Notes under the pieces: model-generated
The model's input: only the letters and a program-made list of their open reading frames with translations
Database searches by the model: none
What the model was told of the DNA's origin: nothing
Shown: positions 17,535 through 25,515 of the stretch, one piece after another
How the letters are laid out: the number at the start of each line of letters is the position of its first letter
How positions within the stretch are numbered: position 1 is the stretch's first letter
Made by a program: the position numbers and the translations under genes
Assembly (NCBI RefSeq): GCF_051486985.1
Contig: NZ_JAHVDV010000020.1
Location: forward strand, 1-64,000
DNA: 64,000 bases
DNA from: CBFFRJ01 sp051486985
Lineage (GTDB): Bacteria > Pseudomonadota > Gammaproteobacteria > Enterobacterales > Enterobacteriaceae
Direction of reading: 5' to 3'

Positions 17535-18362
17535 ATGACAACCAACACCCTGCCGGGCTACGCCCCCGCGGCTTCACCTCATGCGTCCACAACATTGCAC
17601 ACCTCGCAAGACGCTATCCTCGCTGGCGAAACCACCATTCCAAGCCAGGGCGACAGCATGCCTGCATACCATGCAAGGCCTGAAAATGCCTCAGGCCCCC
17701 TGCCGGTGGTGCTGGTGATTCAGGAAATATTTGGCGTGCATGAACATATTCGCGACCTTTGTCGACGTCTTGCTCAGGAAGGTTATCTGGCCATTGCCCC
17801 GGAGCTCTATTTCCGTCAGGGCGACCCGAACGATTTTGCCGATATCCCCACACTTTTTGAAGGTCTGGTGACGAAAGTACCAGATGCCCAGGTACTGGCC
17901 GACCTCGATCACGTCGCGAACTGGGCGGCACGCAACGGCGGCGATGCTCATCGTCTGCTGGCGACCGGGTTTTGCTGGGGCGGGCGGATTGCCTGGCTTT
18001 ACGCGGCGCATAATCCGCAGCTTAAAGCGGCGGTTGCCTGGTACGGTAAACTGGTGGGTCAGAAATCCCTGAACTCGCCAAAACATCCGGTGGATATCGC
18101 CGTCGACCTTAGCGCACCGGTGCTGGGGCTTTATGGCGCTCAGGATGACTCCATTCCGCAGGAGACCATTGAAACCATGCGTCAGGCACTGCGCGCCGCT
18201 AATGCCCGAGCGGAGATTATCGTTTACCCGGATGCCGGACATGCCTTTAATGCTGACTATCGCCCCAGCTATCATGAAGCGTCTGCCAGAGATGGCTGGC
18301 AGCGTATGCTGGACTGGTTTGCGAAATCAGGCGGCGTCTCCCGCGACAACTCAGCGGCGTAA
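17535..18362 (+). CDS. dlhH: Dienelactone hydrolase family protein DlhH
   Basis: Alpha/beta hydrolase of the dienelactone hydrolase family (E. coli YsgA/DlhH); the physiological substrate is not known. The catalytic Cys is in TGFCWGGR (about residue 149), with an Asp near YGAQDDSIP and a His in YPDAGHAF. The chosen ATG has GGAG six bases upstream and gives 275 residues (E. coli 271); the ATG four codons before lacks a spaced ribosome site. It is divergent from udp, as in E. coli. Its last 12 bases overlap the convergent maturase gene. Confidence 0.93.
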   Translation: MTTNTLPGYAPAASPHASTTLHTSQDAILAGETTIPSQGDSMPAYHARPENASGPLPVVLVIQEIFGVHEHIRDLCRRLAQEGYLAIAPELYFRQGDPNDFADIPTLFEGLVTKVPDAQVLADLDHVANWAARNGGDAHRLLATGFCWGGRIAWLYAAHNPQLKAAVAWYGKLVGQKSLNSPKHPVDIAVDLSAPVLGLYGAQDDSIPQETIETMRQALRAANARAEIIVYPDAGHAFNADYRPSYHEASARDGWQRMLDWFAKSGGVSRDNSAA

Positions 18363-19664
18363 CCCGCAGCACTTCTTGTATTTTTTACCGCTGCCGCAGG
18401 GACAAAGCTCGTTGCGGCTGACGGTTCCCGGCTGAAGAGGCGGCATGGCGACGCGATCATCCTGCGCCACCCACTGCATGATGGTGGCAGACGGATGGCC
18501 ATCCGCCAGCATTTCCCGCCAGACGTTCATCACCCGCGTGATGTGTTTAAAGAAGTGCTTATAGCCTGCACAAAGATAGTTGTGCCCCGGATGCCCACCC
18601 GCTGAGACGGCAAAGCGGTGCTTCGGACAGCCACCGTGGCAAACAAACTGAAAATCGCAGCGGCGACAGTCGGCGGTTAGCCCCTCTCGTTTCTCAGCGC
18701 CAAACGCTCGCGCTTGTTCGCTGTTATTCATCACTTCAATACTTTGCTGATGAATATTACCTAGCAAGTGTTCCGGATAGACGAAGTGGTCGCAATTATA
18801 GAGATCGCCATTAGATTCCAGCGCAAAGGCGTGACCACAGGTTTCAGCGTGCACACAGAGCACGGGTGGCTGACCGTTCCACGCGGCAAAGGCGACGTCA
18901 AACATTTGCACCGACACTCGCCCTACGTCACGGCGGATCCAGACGTCAAAAATTTGATTGAGAAACTCACCAAACTGCCACGAGGGAACGGACCAGGGCG
19001 TCAGGGTCGCGGCACTTTCACCCGGCATCACCAGATTCAATACCGACGTTTGCGCCGTGCTCATTCGCTCCACCAGAGGGATAAACTGCATATGCCGGGA
19101 GCCCGCCGCCAGCAGAAAGTCATAGACCTCCCGCGCATGCCCGACGTTGTGCTTACCCACTACCGTGAGCGTATTGAATTGAACATGGTGGGCTTTGAGC
19201 AGCGCCATCGCCGCCATTACCTGTTCGTGGGTACCTTTACCCGCGCGATTCACCCGGTACTGGTTATGCAGATGCGCCGGACCGTCAATCGACAGGCCAA
19301 TCAGAAAATGATGTTCAGCAAAGAACTGCGCCCATTCATCATTGAGCAGAATGCCGTTGGTTTGCAGAGCATGTTCGATTTTCTTGCCGTTGGCATAGTG
19401 GGCACAAAGCGCCACCACGCGGCGAAAAAAATCCAGCCCCATCAGGGTAGGTTCTCCGCCCTGCCAGGCAAAAATCACATGGCTGCCCTTTTGCGCAGCG
19501 ATTTGCTGTTGGATGTATTTTTCGAGGGTTTCATCCGACATACGCCAGTTTTTATTACGCTCAGGATAAAGCGCCTCTTTTTCGAGATAAAAACAGTAGG
19601 TGCAATCAATATTACACACCGACCCGGTCGGCTTCGCCATTACCTGGCACCCTGCTACTGCCAT
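18351..19664 (-). CDS. Anaerobic sulfatase maturase, radical SAM, with SEC-C tail
   Basis: Radical SAM enzyme of the anSME family, which oxidises an active-site Cys or Ser of a sulfatase to formylglycine without oxygen. The 437 residues show the CNIDCTYC cluster site (about 18-25), WQGGEPTL, and a SPASM domain with Cys-rich CRRCDFQFVCHGGCPKH (about 335-351). A C-terminal SEC-C motif (RNELCPCGSGKKYKKCC, about 418-434) binds zinc in other proteins and is an extra compared with E. coli AslB, which ends before it. It is last of a six-gene operon with the sulfatase at 21121-22869, its probable substrate. It is similar to E. coli YidF/AslB. Confidence 0.9.
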   Translation of the reverse strand: MAVAGCQVMAKPTGSVCNIDCTYCFYLEKEALYPERNKNWRMSDETLEKYIQQQIAAQKGSHVIFAWQGGEPTLMGLDFFRRVVALCAHYANGKKIEHALQTNGILLNDEWAQFFAEHHFLIGLSIDGPAHLHNQYRVNRAGKGTHEQVMAAMALLKAHHVQFNTLTVVGKHNVGHAREVYDFLLAAGSRHMQFIPLVERMSTAQTSVLNLVMPGESAATLTPWSVPSWQFGEFLNQIFDVWIRRDVGRVSVQMFDVAFAAWNGQPPVLCVHAETCGHAFALESNGDLYNCDHFVYPEHLLGNIHQQSIEVMNNSEQARAFGAEKREGLTADCRRCDFQFVCHGGCPKHRFAVSAGGHPGHNYLCAGYKHFFKHITRVMNVWREMLADGHPSATIMQWVAQDDRVAMPPLQPGTVSRNELCPCGSGKKYKKCCGLRR

Positions 19665-19665
19665 A

Positions 19666-20013
19666 TCAAACCCATCCTTTATGCAGCAAATTAACTAGCG
19701 CGTGCAGCGCCAGCGACACTGAACCCAGAAACAAAACAAGGCTTATCAGCCGTTTATCCATCAATGATGATGCCGTCGTCAGGTTGCCCCCAACCAATAG
19801 CCCTCGCTGGCGACGCAAGGAGAGGATCGTGAGGACTATCGCCAGCGCTGCGGCAATACCACTCAGGAGGATAAACATTCTGTCGTCACGCCATAAGGCG
19901 ACCCTAACCATTGCCAGTGTAAAAACCAGAGCCGAAAAGACCGTGCGCTGCCAGGCAAGCGAGGTTCGCTCTGGTTGGAGACCGGCATCCCGGTTTGAAG
20001 TTTGTCGGCTCAT
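19666..20013 (-). CDS. DUF202 family inner membrane protein (YidG-like)
   Basis: Small membrane protein of 115 residues with three hydrophobic segments (about 25-45, 50-65 and 88-110). The start DAGLQPERTSLAWQRT matches the DUF202 signature of E. coli YidG (DPGLQPERTSLAW). No function is established. It is one base from the maturase start and overlaps the next DUF202 gene by four bases (ATGA), so it is coupled into the sulfatase operon. E. coli also keeps yidG and yidH beside sulfatase and maturase genes. Confidence 0.85.
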   Translation of the reverse strand: MSRQTSNRDAGLQPERTSLAWQRTVFSALVFTLAMVRVALWRDDRMFILLSGIAAALAIVLTILSLRRQRGLLVGGNLTTASSLMDKRLISLVLFLGSVSLALHALVNLLHKGWV

Positions 20014-20354
20014 AACATCAGCAAGAGGGTTAGCGTGACGACGATGACAATAGACAGGCCATAGCTAAGCCATAGCAGCATTCGCGGATAGTCTAATGCT
20101 GCATCGTTGCGCATTGCACGTTCGTTCAGTGCCCAACGCCGCCACGCATACCAGGCCAGCAATGCGGCTATACCGCCCAATAGCGCGACCAGCAGATCAT
20201 GGAACCCAGGGGAAACAAAGTTCGGGGCAAGCTGATCGATACCTATCGCCGCTGCCATAAAAGCAAGCGCGGTACGGATCCAGGCCAGAAAGGTGCGTTC
20301 ATTCGCCAGTGTAAAACGGTAGTCAGGTGACTTTCCCTGAGTTTGCCAGCTCAT
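20010..20354 (-). CDS. DUF202 family inner membrane protein (YidH-like)
   Basis: Membrane protein of 114 residues with three hydrophobic segments; SPDYRFTLANERTFLAWIRTALAF matches the YidH subtype of DUF202. It resembles its neighbour at 19666 and the two may form a heteromeric complex, though this is inference. It overlaps both the GntR regulator upstream and the YidG-like gene downstream by four bases. Function is not known; association with a sulfatase and its maturase is conserved with the E. coli yid cluster. Confidence 0.85.
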   Translation of the reverse strand: MSWQTQGKSPDYRFTLANERTFLAWIRTALAFMAAAIGIDQLAPNFVSPGFHDLLVALLGGIAALLAWYAWRRWALNERAMRNDAALDYPRMLLWLSYGLSIVIVVTLTLLLML

Positions 20355-21076
20355 CGGTTATTCTCAACGACATACTGATAGCATCTGGCGAGATGCCGGG
20401 CGATACCGAATTCTACCAGCTCGCCTCGATCGTTATAGCCCCGACGGGTTTTCACCAGTAGCGGCTCACTCGCGCTGATTTTGAGGATTTCGCAATCGTC
20501 CTCCGTCGGCAACTCTGAGGTGATAATGTCTTGATAGCTTTCAATATTTTCGTTCCGCTTTTCCATAAGGCTGTAAAGCCCCCCCTTAAAAGCAGCAAGC
20601 GTAAGCTCTCCAAGGCGGGGGGTCAGCCAGATATAGTTCACCTGGGCAGGTTGTTCATTTTGGCGAAAGATAGTACGGGTAAGGCGCAAAATCGCTGTTT
20701 TTCCATCCACCCCAAATGCCAAAGCCACCTCCTGTGGGGGGATTAACTTCTCCAGCTTAAGGTTGTTACGGGAAATAGGTTGCTGCTGCTGCCCGTCCAC
20801 CAGCCGAATTCGGGTTTTAACATCCTGTTTTTCCGAGGTACTGATTACCATCGTACCTATCCCTGCCTGGCGCTTAACCAGCCCCTTTGCCGCCAGCTCC
20901 GCCAGTGCGCGACGGGCGGTAATGCGACTGACGCCGAATAACTCTTCAAATTCCGCTTCGGTGGGCAGAACATCATGCTTTTTATACGTCCCGGCTTTTA
21001 ACCGTGAGAGCAGGATGTCATATAACTGGGCATAAAGCGGTTTCGCGCCGCGCGAATAATCCAACTCTTCTTTCAT
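20351..21076 (-). CDS. GntR family transcriptional regulator (HutC/UTRA type)
   Basis: Regulator of 241 residues with an N-terminal winged helix-turn-helix (about 10-78; LPTEAEFEELFGVSRITARRAL, AKGLVKRQAGIGTMV) and a C-terminal UTRA effector domain (about 100-235), the HutC subfamily that usually senses a sugar phosphate or similar metabolite. An AGGAG site precedes the ATG. It is embedded in the PTS-sulfatase operon and most likely controls it. The 28-bp palindrome at 24327-24354 is the best candidate operator. It resembles E. coli YidP in domain layout and neighbourhood. Confidence 0.88.
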   Translation of the reverse strand: MKEELDYSRGAKPLYAQLYDILLSRLKAGTYKKHDVLPTEAEFEELFGVSRITARRALAELAAKGLVKRQAGIGTMVISTSEKQDVKTRIRLVDGQQQQPISRNNLKLEKLIPPQEVALAFGVDGKTAILRLTRTIFRQNEQPAQVNYIWLTPRLGELTLAAFKGGLYSLMEKRNENIESYQDIITSELPTEDDCEILKISASEPLLVKTRRGYNDRGELVEFGIARHLARCYQYVVENNR

Positions 21077-21093
21077 TAATTACAGCTCCTTAC

Positions 21094-21115
21094 CTCCCCG
21101 GCTGCCGCCGGGGAT
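21094..21115 (-). other. Intercistronic hairpin between sulfatase and regulator genes
   Basis: CCCCGGC (21096-21102) pairs with GCCGGGG (21107-21113) around a 4-base loop. No T-run follows on the minus strand. It may set a step in expression between the first two and the last four genes of the operon, by RNA stability or partial termination. Confidence 0.45.
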
Positions 21116-21120
21116 ACCGC

Positions 21121-22869
21121 TCAATCAAGACGCATTTCTAATGCCATCTTATAGTACACACTTTGATGCTGCTCCCCCGGAACACGGTTCTGCACGAAGG
21201 CCCACAAATTTTCCTCTTGCCAGTCAGAACGACAGGCGTTTTTAAGCTCATCCGCCAGCGTCTGCTGTCCACTTCCTTCCAGATGCTGTAATAGCGCGTA
21301 AAGGCCGTAGCGTACCCTGGGGATAAAGGCGGCCAGTTCCGGCAGCAGATGCGGGTCATAGCCCAACAGCGGACTGTCTGGTTCATTCAACCGATAGCGG
21401 GCGTACAGCTCCTGAGGAGCATCGGTCTGCTGCATCATCTCCACCATTTTGTCACGCAGGCGCAGTGCCGCCTGTTCATTCTGACTTTGCTGTCGCTGGG
21501 CCGGGTCAGCCTTAAGATCGTACAGACGATGACCGAAACGATCTGCATTCCGTGTCATCACCGATTCCGCTGGGATCTTCATGACCGGGCAGCCCTTGGT
21601 AAAGTCGAACGGCGGATGCAACGTTGTCTCACGCAGTTCGGCCGGAGTGAAACGCCTGTTAATGCGGGTGGGCATCAGGGTGTATTCGTACAGTCCCTCA
21701 ATACCCGGCTCCGTCGGTGAACGCATGTAAACATAGCGGCCATCGGTGATATTGACGTGGCAGCCGTGGTAGCCGAACAACGCATAATCGCGCACCTGGG
21801 TGTCATCACGCAGCGCCGGGAGGAGCGAAACACCCTGCATATCCGCCGGTTTCGCCACACCGAACACCTCTAATAATGTGGCGGGGATGTCGATAGTTTG
21901 CGCCAGCGCCTGACGGCTTTCTCCGGCACAATGCGGAAACGCCGGATGCCAGATAAAGCAGGGAATATTAGCGACTTCGTTATATAACGGCATAATATTT
22001 TTGCCCCACCACTCATGCTCACCCAGCAGGAATCCGTGATCGGTGTTAATGATAAGCATCGTATCCTTCCACAGATCGTGCCTGTCCATATAATCCAGCA
22101 CGCGCCCTACATATGTATCTACCATTGTCAGCAATGCTTTGTAGTATTTCTGAATGGTACTTTTCCGCTCTTCGCTTTCTGTCACAAAGTAGTAGGGTGG
22201 CCAGCCGTCAAATTGTGACGGATCATCAATGCCGTACATTTTCAGGTATTTTTCCGGCACAAAAAACGGCTCGTGAGGGTCGAAACATTCCAGTTGTAAA
22301 AACCAGTTGTCGCTGGCGTGGTTGGTTTCAATAAACTCCAGCCCTTTGTTGATCGTGCGTGCGAGGTGATGATCCTCTTCATTTTGCATAAACTGCACAT
22401 TGATCTGATGCTGCACCCGGCTGGTAATGCGTCGCTGTTTAATCTCTTCGGGTTCACCCGACTCATAACCATATGCGGGTTTATCCACCACCCCTTTCCA
22501 CGCGTCCCCCTCCTGACCCCGCACAAACTCATAAGTGTTAAAACGTGAGTGGTAAGTTGCGCCACCATCCCGCCAGTAGTGTTTATGATCCGTCACCAAA
22601 TGCGTATGCACCCCATGCTTTTTAAGCAATTCCGGCATTGAGTCATCAAAAGGTTCAAGCGGTGACCAGCCGCGGTGCAAAAAGTTATAGCGCCCGGTAT
22701 GCAGCTCCCGCCGCGCGGGCATGCATGGCATACTGCCGACGTAGACGTTATCAAAACGCGCTGTTTTCTCTTTCAACCGCTGAAAGTTCGGCGTGATCGC
22801 GGCGTCACTGCCGTAGGCCGACAGCAGCCGCTTATTGAGCGAATCAAACATCAACATAATCGCTTTCAT
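21121..22869 (-). CDS. Sulfatase, formylglycine-dependent, no signal peptide
   Basis: Type I sulfatase of the alkaline phosphatase superfamily, 582 residues. The maturation motif C-x-P-x-R is present as CMPAR (Cys49-Arg53) followed by the conserved TGR; metal-site residues include the Asp of MLMFDSLN near the start and NTDHGF (about 273-278). The protein starts directly with the catalytic fold, MKAIMLMFDS, with no signal peptide, so it probably acts in the cytoplasm. It lies between a PTS permease and the regulator, with its maturase in the same operon. This suggests desulfation of a sugar imported by the PTS. The substrate is not known. Confidence 0.88.
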   Translation of the reverse strand: MKAIMLMFDSLNKRLLSAYGSDAAITPNFQRLKEKTARFDNVYVGSMPCMPARRELHTGRYNFLHRGWSPLEPFDDSMPELLKKHGVHTHLVTDHKHYWRDGGATYHSRFNTYEFVRGQEGDAWKGVVDKPAYGYESGEPEEIKQRRITSRVQHQINVQFMQNEEDHHLARTINKGLEFIETNHASDNWFLQLECFDPHEPFFVPEKYLKMYGIDDPSQFDGWPPYYFVTESEERKSTIQKYYKALLTMVDTYVGRVLDYMDRHDLWKDTMLIINTDHGFLLGEHEWWGKNIMPLYNEVANIPCFIWHPAFPHCAGESRQALAQTIDIPATLLEVFGVAKPADMQGVSLLPALRDDTQVRDYALFGYHGCHVNITDGRYVYMRSPTEPGIEGLYEYTLMPTRINRRFTPAELRETTLHPPFDFTKGCPVMKIPAESVMTRNADRFGHRLYDLKADPAQRQQSQNEQAALRLRDKMVEMMQQTDAPQELYARYRLNEPDSPLLGYDPHLLPELAAFIPRVRYGLYALLQHLEGSGQQTLADELKNACRSDWQEENLWAFVQNRVPGEQHQSVYYKMALEMRLD

Positions 22870-22890
22870 TACTACCTCCTTTTCAGTCCG

Positions 22891-24306
22891 TCACGCCGTC
22901 TCTTTATCGTAGCCGCGCACCTTGCCGACAATGTAGGTCAGGATAAATGCAGCGGCACATCCCACCAGCCAGGACAGGATATATTGCAGATACTTACCAT
23001 CGGCAATAAGCGGCAGCGCTGATAACCCGGCCGCCCCGACACCATTGGTCGACACGCCCAGCAGCACGATCATCATGCCACCAAAACCCGCGCCAATGGA
23101 GCCGGTGATAAAGGCAAAACCGGCCGGTATGTTAACGCCAAATATGGTTGGCTCGCCCACTGCCAGAATGGAAGTGGGGATAGCACCTTTGGCAATCTTT
23201 TTCATAACCGGGTCACGGGTAAGCAGCAGCACCGCCGTCGCCGCACCGACCATCCCGGAATTGGACATAATTTGAATAGCGAAGAGTGGCGCGTGGCCGG
23301 TACTGTTGATCATCTCAAGGTGAATCGGGAACAATCCATGATGCAGACCCAGTGAAATCAGGAACGGGAAAAGCGCGGAGAGCACAAACCCTGCGGCAAT
23401 GCCGCCCGTCGCCAGCAGGCCGTTAAGTCCATGCAAGATACCATTCGAGACCACACCGGCAATGGGCATAATGGCGAACAGCAGCGCACCCGCCATGACT
23501 AATAGCACAATAGTCGGCGTGGCTACTACATCGATAATATCCGGCACAATGCGGCGCACCTGTCTTTCCAGCAGGCACATCAGCCAGACGCAAAAAATCA
23601 CACCAATCAACCCACCCTGGCCGGGCGTTAGCCCCATTGATGTGAGCTGAGGCGCGATAGTTATCGCCCCCAGTAACCCGCCCATTACTGCATTGCCCTC
23701 GAACTCGCGTGCCGTCGTTACGCCGGTGTAGATAGCCAGGAAGCCAAACAGTGCTTTTGAGATGATGTCGAGGAACTGGCTGATGCCGAGCAAATGACGC
23801 TGCTCAAGTACCATCTGCGCTGCTGTCAACTTACCCGCTGGGGCAATATGGTTTTCCAGCGCCCAGGAGGCGGCAGTATTCACCAGTACATTGTTCAGAC
23901 CCATTAAGATCCCTGCCGCAATAAGCGCAGGCAGAATCGGCACGAATATATTGGCGATATGCTTGAGAATGACTTTGGTGCGGGTCTGCTTTTTGGCTTT
24001 TGCCCGCGCCTGATTTGCTTTCAGCTCTACGGCACTCAGTGGTGAGTCGCTGGATGCTTCCCCTTTCAACATAGCATTAATTACAGCGGCGACTTTTGTC
24101 GATTTACCCGGCCCAACAATCACTTGCAATGTGTCGTCTTCCACTACCCCAAGCACGCCAGCAATACTTTTTAGTCCTTGCATATCGACCTTATCGGGGT
24201 CAGAAATGGTCATCCGCACCCGGGTCATACAGTTGGTCACATGAATAAAATTGGTTAGCCCGCCGCAGTACTTCACGATGGCGCTTCCTGTTTCGTTGTA
24301 GTTCAT
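22891..24306 (-). CDS. PTS system EIIBC component, glucose/sucrose superfamily
   Basis: Sugar permease of 471 residues that transports and phosphorylates its substrate. The IIB domain (about 1-90) has the phosphorylation Cys26 in HVTNCMTRVRM. The IIC domain (about 115-470) has some ten membrane segments and the conserved GEPTIFGV. There is no fused IIA, so an EIIA such as Crr must serve it. The start at 24304-24306 gives MNYNETGSAIVKYCGG, the normal IIB beginning. Domain architecture is like MurP and other B-C permeases for amino sugars and disaccharides. First gene of the sulfatase operon, which points to a sulfated sugar as one possible substrate (inference). Confidence 0.9.
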   Translation of the reverse strand: MNYNETGSAIVKYCGGLTNFIHVTNCMTRVRMTISDPDKVDMQGLKSIAGVLGVVEDDTLQVIVGPGKSTKVAAVINAMLKGEASSDSPLSAVELKANQARAKAKKQTRTKVILKHIANIFVPILPALIAAGILMGLNNVLVNTAASWALENHIAPAGKLTAAQMVLEQRHLLGISQFLDIISKALFGFLAIYTGVTTAREFEGNAVMGGLLGAITIAPQLTSMGLTPGQGGLIGVIFCVWLMCLLERQVRRIVPDIIDVVATPTIVLLVMAGALLFAIMPIAGVVSNGILHGLNGLLATGGIAAGFVLSALFPFLISLGLHHGLFPIHLEMINSTGHAPLFAIQIMSNSGMVGAATAVLLLTRDPVMKKIAKGAIPTSILAVGEPTIFGVNIPAGFAFITGSIGAGFGGMMIVLLGVSTNGVGAAGLSALPLIADGKYLQYILSWLVGCAAAFILTYIVGKVRGYDKETA

Positions 24307-24326
24307 ACAGAGGTCCCTGTGGTTAT

Positions 24327-24354
24327 TTATTATATTGTTATAACAATATAATAA
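24327..24354. promoter_or_regulatory. 28-bp perfect palindrome, probable GntR operator of the PTS-sulfatase operon
   Basis: A perfect inverted repeat of 14 + 14 bases centred at 24340.5, with core GTTATAAC. It starts about 21 bases upstream of the PTS gene. The core fits the GT-N-TA-N-AC style of HutC-type GntR operators. On the minus strand a TATAAT (24329-24334) overlaps it, so binding would block the promoter. It lies in the 150-base gap between the hydrolase gene and the PTS gene, which holds no other gene. Confidence 0.65.
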
Positions 24355-24456
24355 TATAAATTTTGTGAGAGATCTCATAAAGCAGGTGGGTGGTGAGAAA
24401 GATCGTCATCGATTTTGCGATACGATCCAGGAAGGAGTGGTGAAAAGGTATAAATA

Positions 24457-25515
24457 TTAGCGGGTTAGACTAAGATAATGAAAGTCAGCTATTTCACATT
24501 GCAGCGCCTGCTGCCAGCGCCCGATATCCTCAATCGGTGTAAACAGCGGGAACAGCTTACGGCAATCCAGCATGGCGACCAGCGCCTGTAAACTTTGCCG
24601 GGTCGGGTGCACATTCCAGCGGCAGAAATCCACATCACCTTTTTGCCACTGCTGCCGGGCCACGCGGTTAAGGTGTCCTGTAAACAGCGTCCGGTGATAA
24701 AAGTCGCCACGGGCGCGCAGTTCACCGGCCATTCCGCTCTGGCCATCGGGATCGGCGGCAAACAGAATCTTTACTTCAGGGGAAAACGGCGCGAGCGTCT
24801 GCAGTAGCTGCTGCAACGCCCCCACAACATCTTCTCGCACGCTGCCATCGTTGCAGTCGACCATCTGCCGGAGTAGCGCAAGGCAGGGCGCATCCAGCGC
24901 CATATCGGTATCTCCTTCTCTTGCCAGCAGGAGTGCCAGCTCTACCGCGCGCCCGGAAGGCGGGACCGGACAGAGTGTAGGACGCGTAAAGCAGCCCTGT
25001 AATTTAGCCCACTGCTCATGCTGCGCCACGTCGTACAGACCGTAAGAGGCATCCAGCAGCGCGACCTGCGCAGGGGGTGGGGTATCAAAGTGAAAAATGG
25101 TCGACTCCATACTGAAATCGCCACTGTAAAAAATACCGCCCGCCACGTTGAGGTGGAACCACACTCCTCCGAGGGCATGCCCACTGCTACCTGTCGTGAC
25201 GGTTATCTCGCCAAGCTGAAACTGACCGCGCACCGGGATAATCTGAATATCATGGCCTGAGGGCAAGGCCTGCGCGGTGAGTGCCGTGCAGTACACCGGG
25301 ATTGTCGATGGCAGACGATCCAGGCCTGCAATATGATCCACATGATCGTGACTGAGCAATACGGCATCGAGGTTGTCCGGCACCGGCCATGGATCATCGT
25401 CAGGATCCAGCGCCCCACCCGCATCCAGTAAAATTCGCTGCCGGGGCGTGGAGATGAGGATCGCTGCCGGGGCTTTAGCGTTCAGGCCACTGATAACGTC
25501 AATAACTATCGTCAT
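24457..25515 (-). CDS. Metallo-beta-lactamase-fold hydrolase
   Basis: Hydrolase of 352 residues with the metal-binding motif HxHxDH at SHDHVDH (His56, His58, Asp60, His61), a further His in SSGHALGG (about 113) and an Asp in YSGDFSME. The second half is unusual for a simple lactamase fold and is not recognised. The substrate is unknown; several relatives cleave phosphodiesters or phosphonate-derived cyclic esters. It overlaps the ABC ATPase gene by four bases (ATGA), so it probably processes what the transporter imports. Confidence 0.8.
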   Translation of the reverse strand: MTIVIDVISGLNAKAPAAILISTPRQRILLDAGGALDPDDDPWPVPDNLDAVLLSHDHVDHIAGLDRLPSTIPVYCTALTAQALPSGHDIQIIPVRGQFQLGEITVTTGSSGHALGGVWFHLNVAGGIFYSGDFSMESTIFHFDTPPPAQVALLDASYGLYDVAQHEQWAKLQGCFTRPTLCPVPPSGRAVELALLLAREGDTDMALDAPCLALLRQMVDCNDGSVREDVVGALQQLLQTLAPFSPEVKILFAADPDGQSGMAGELRARGDFYHRTLFTGHLNRVARQQWQKGDVDFCRWNVHPTRQSLQALVAMLDCRKLFPLFTPIEDIGRWQQALQCEIADFHYLSLTR

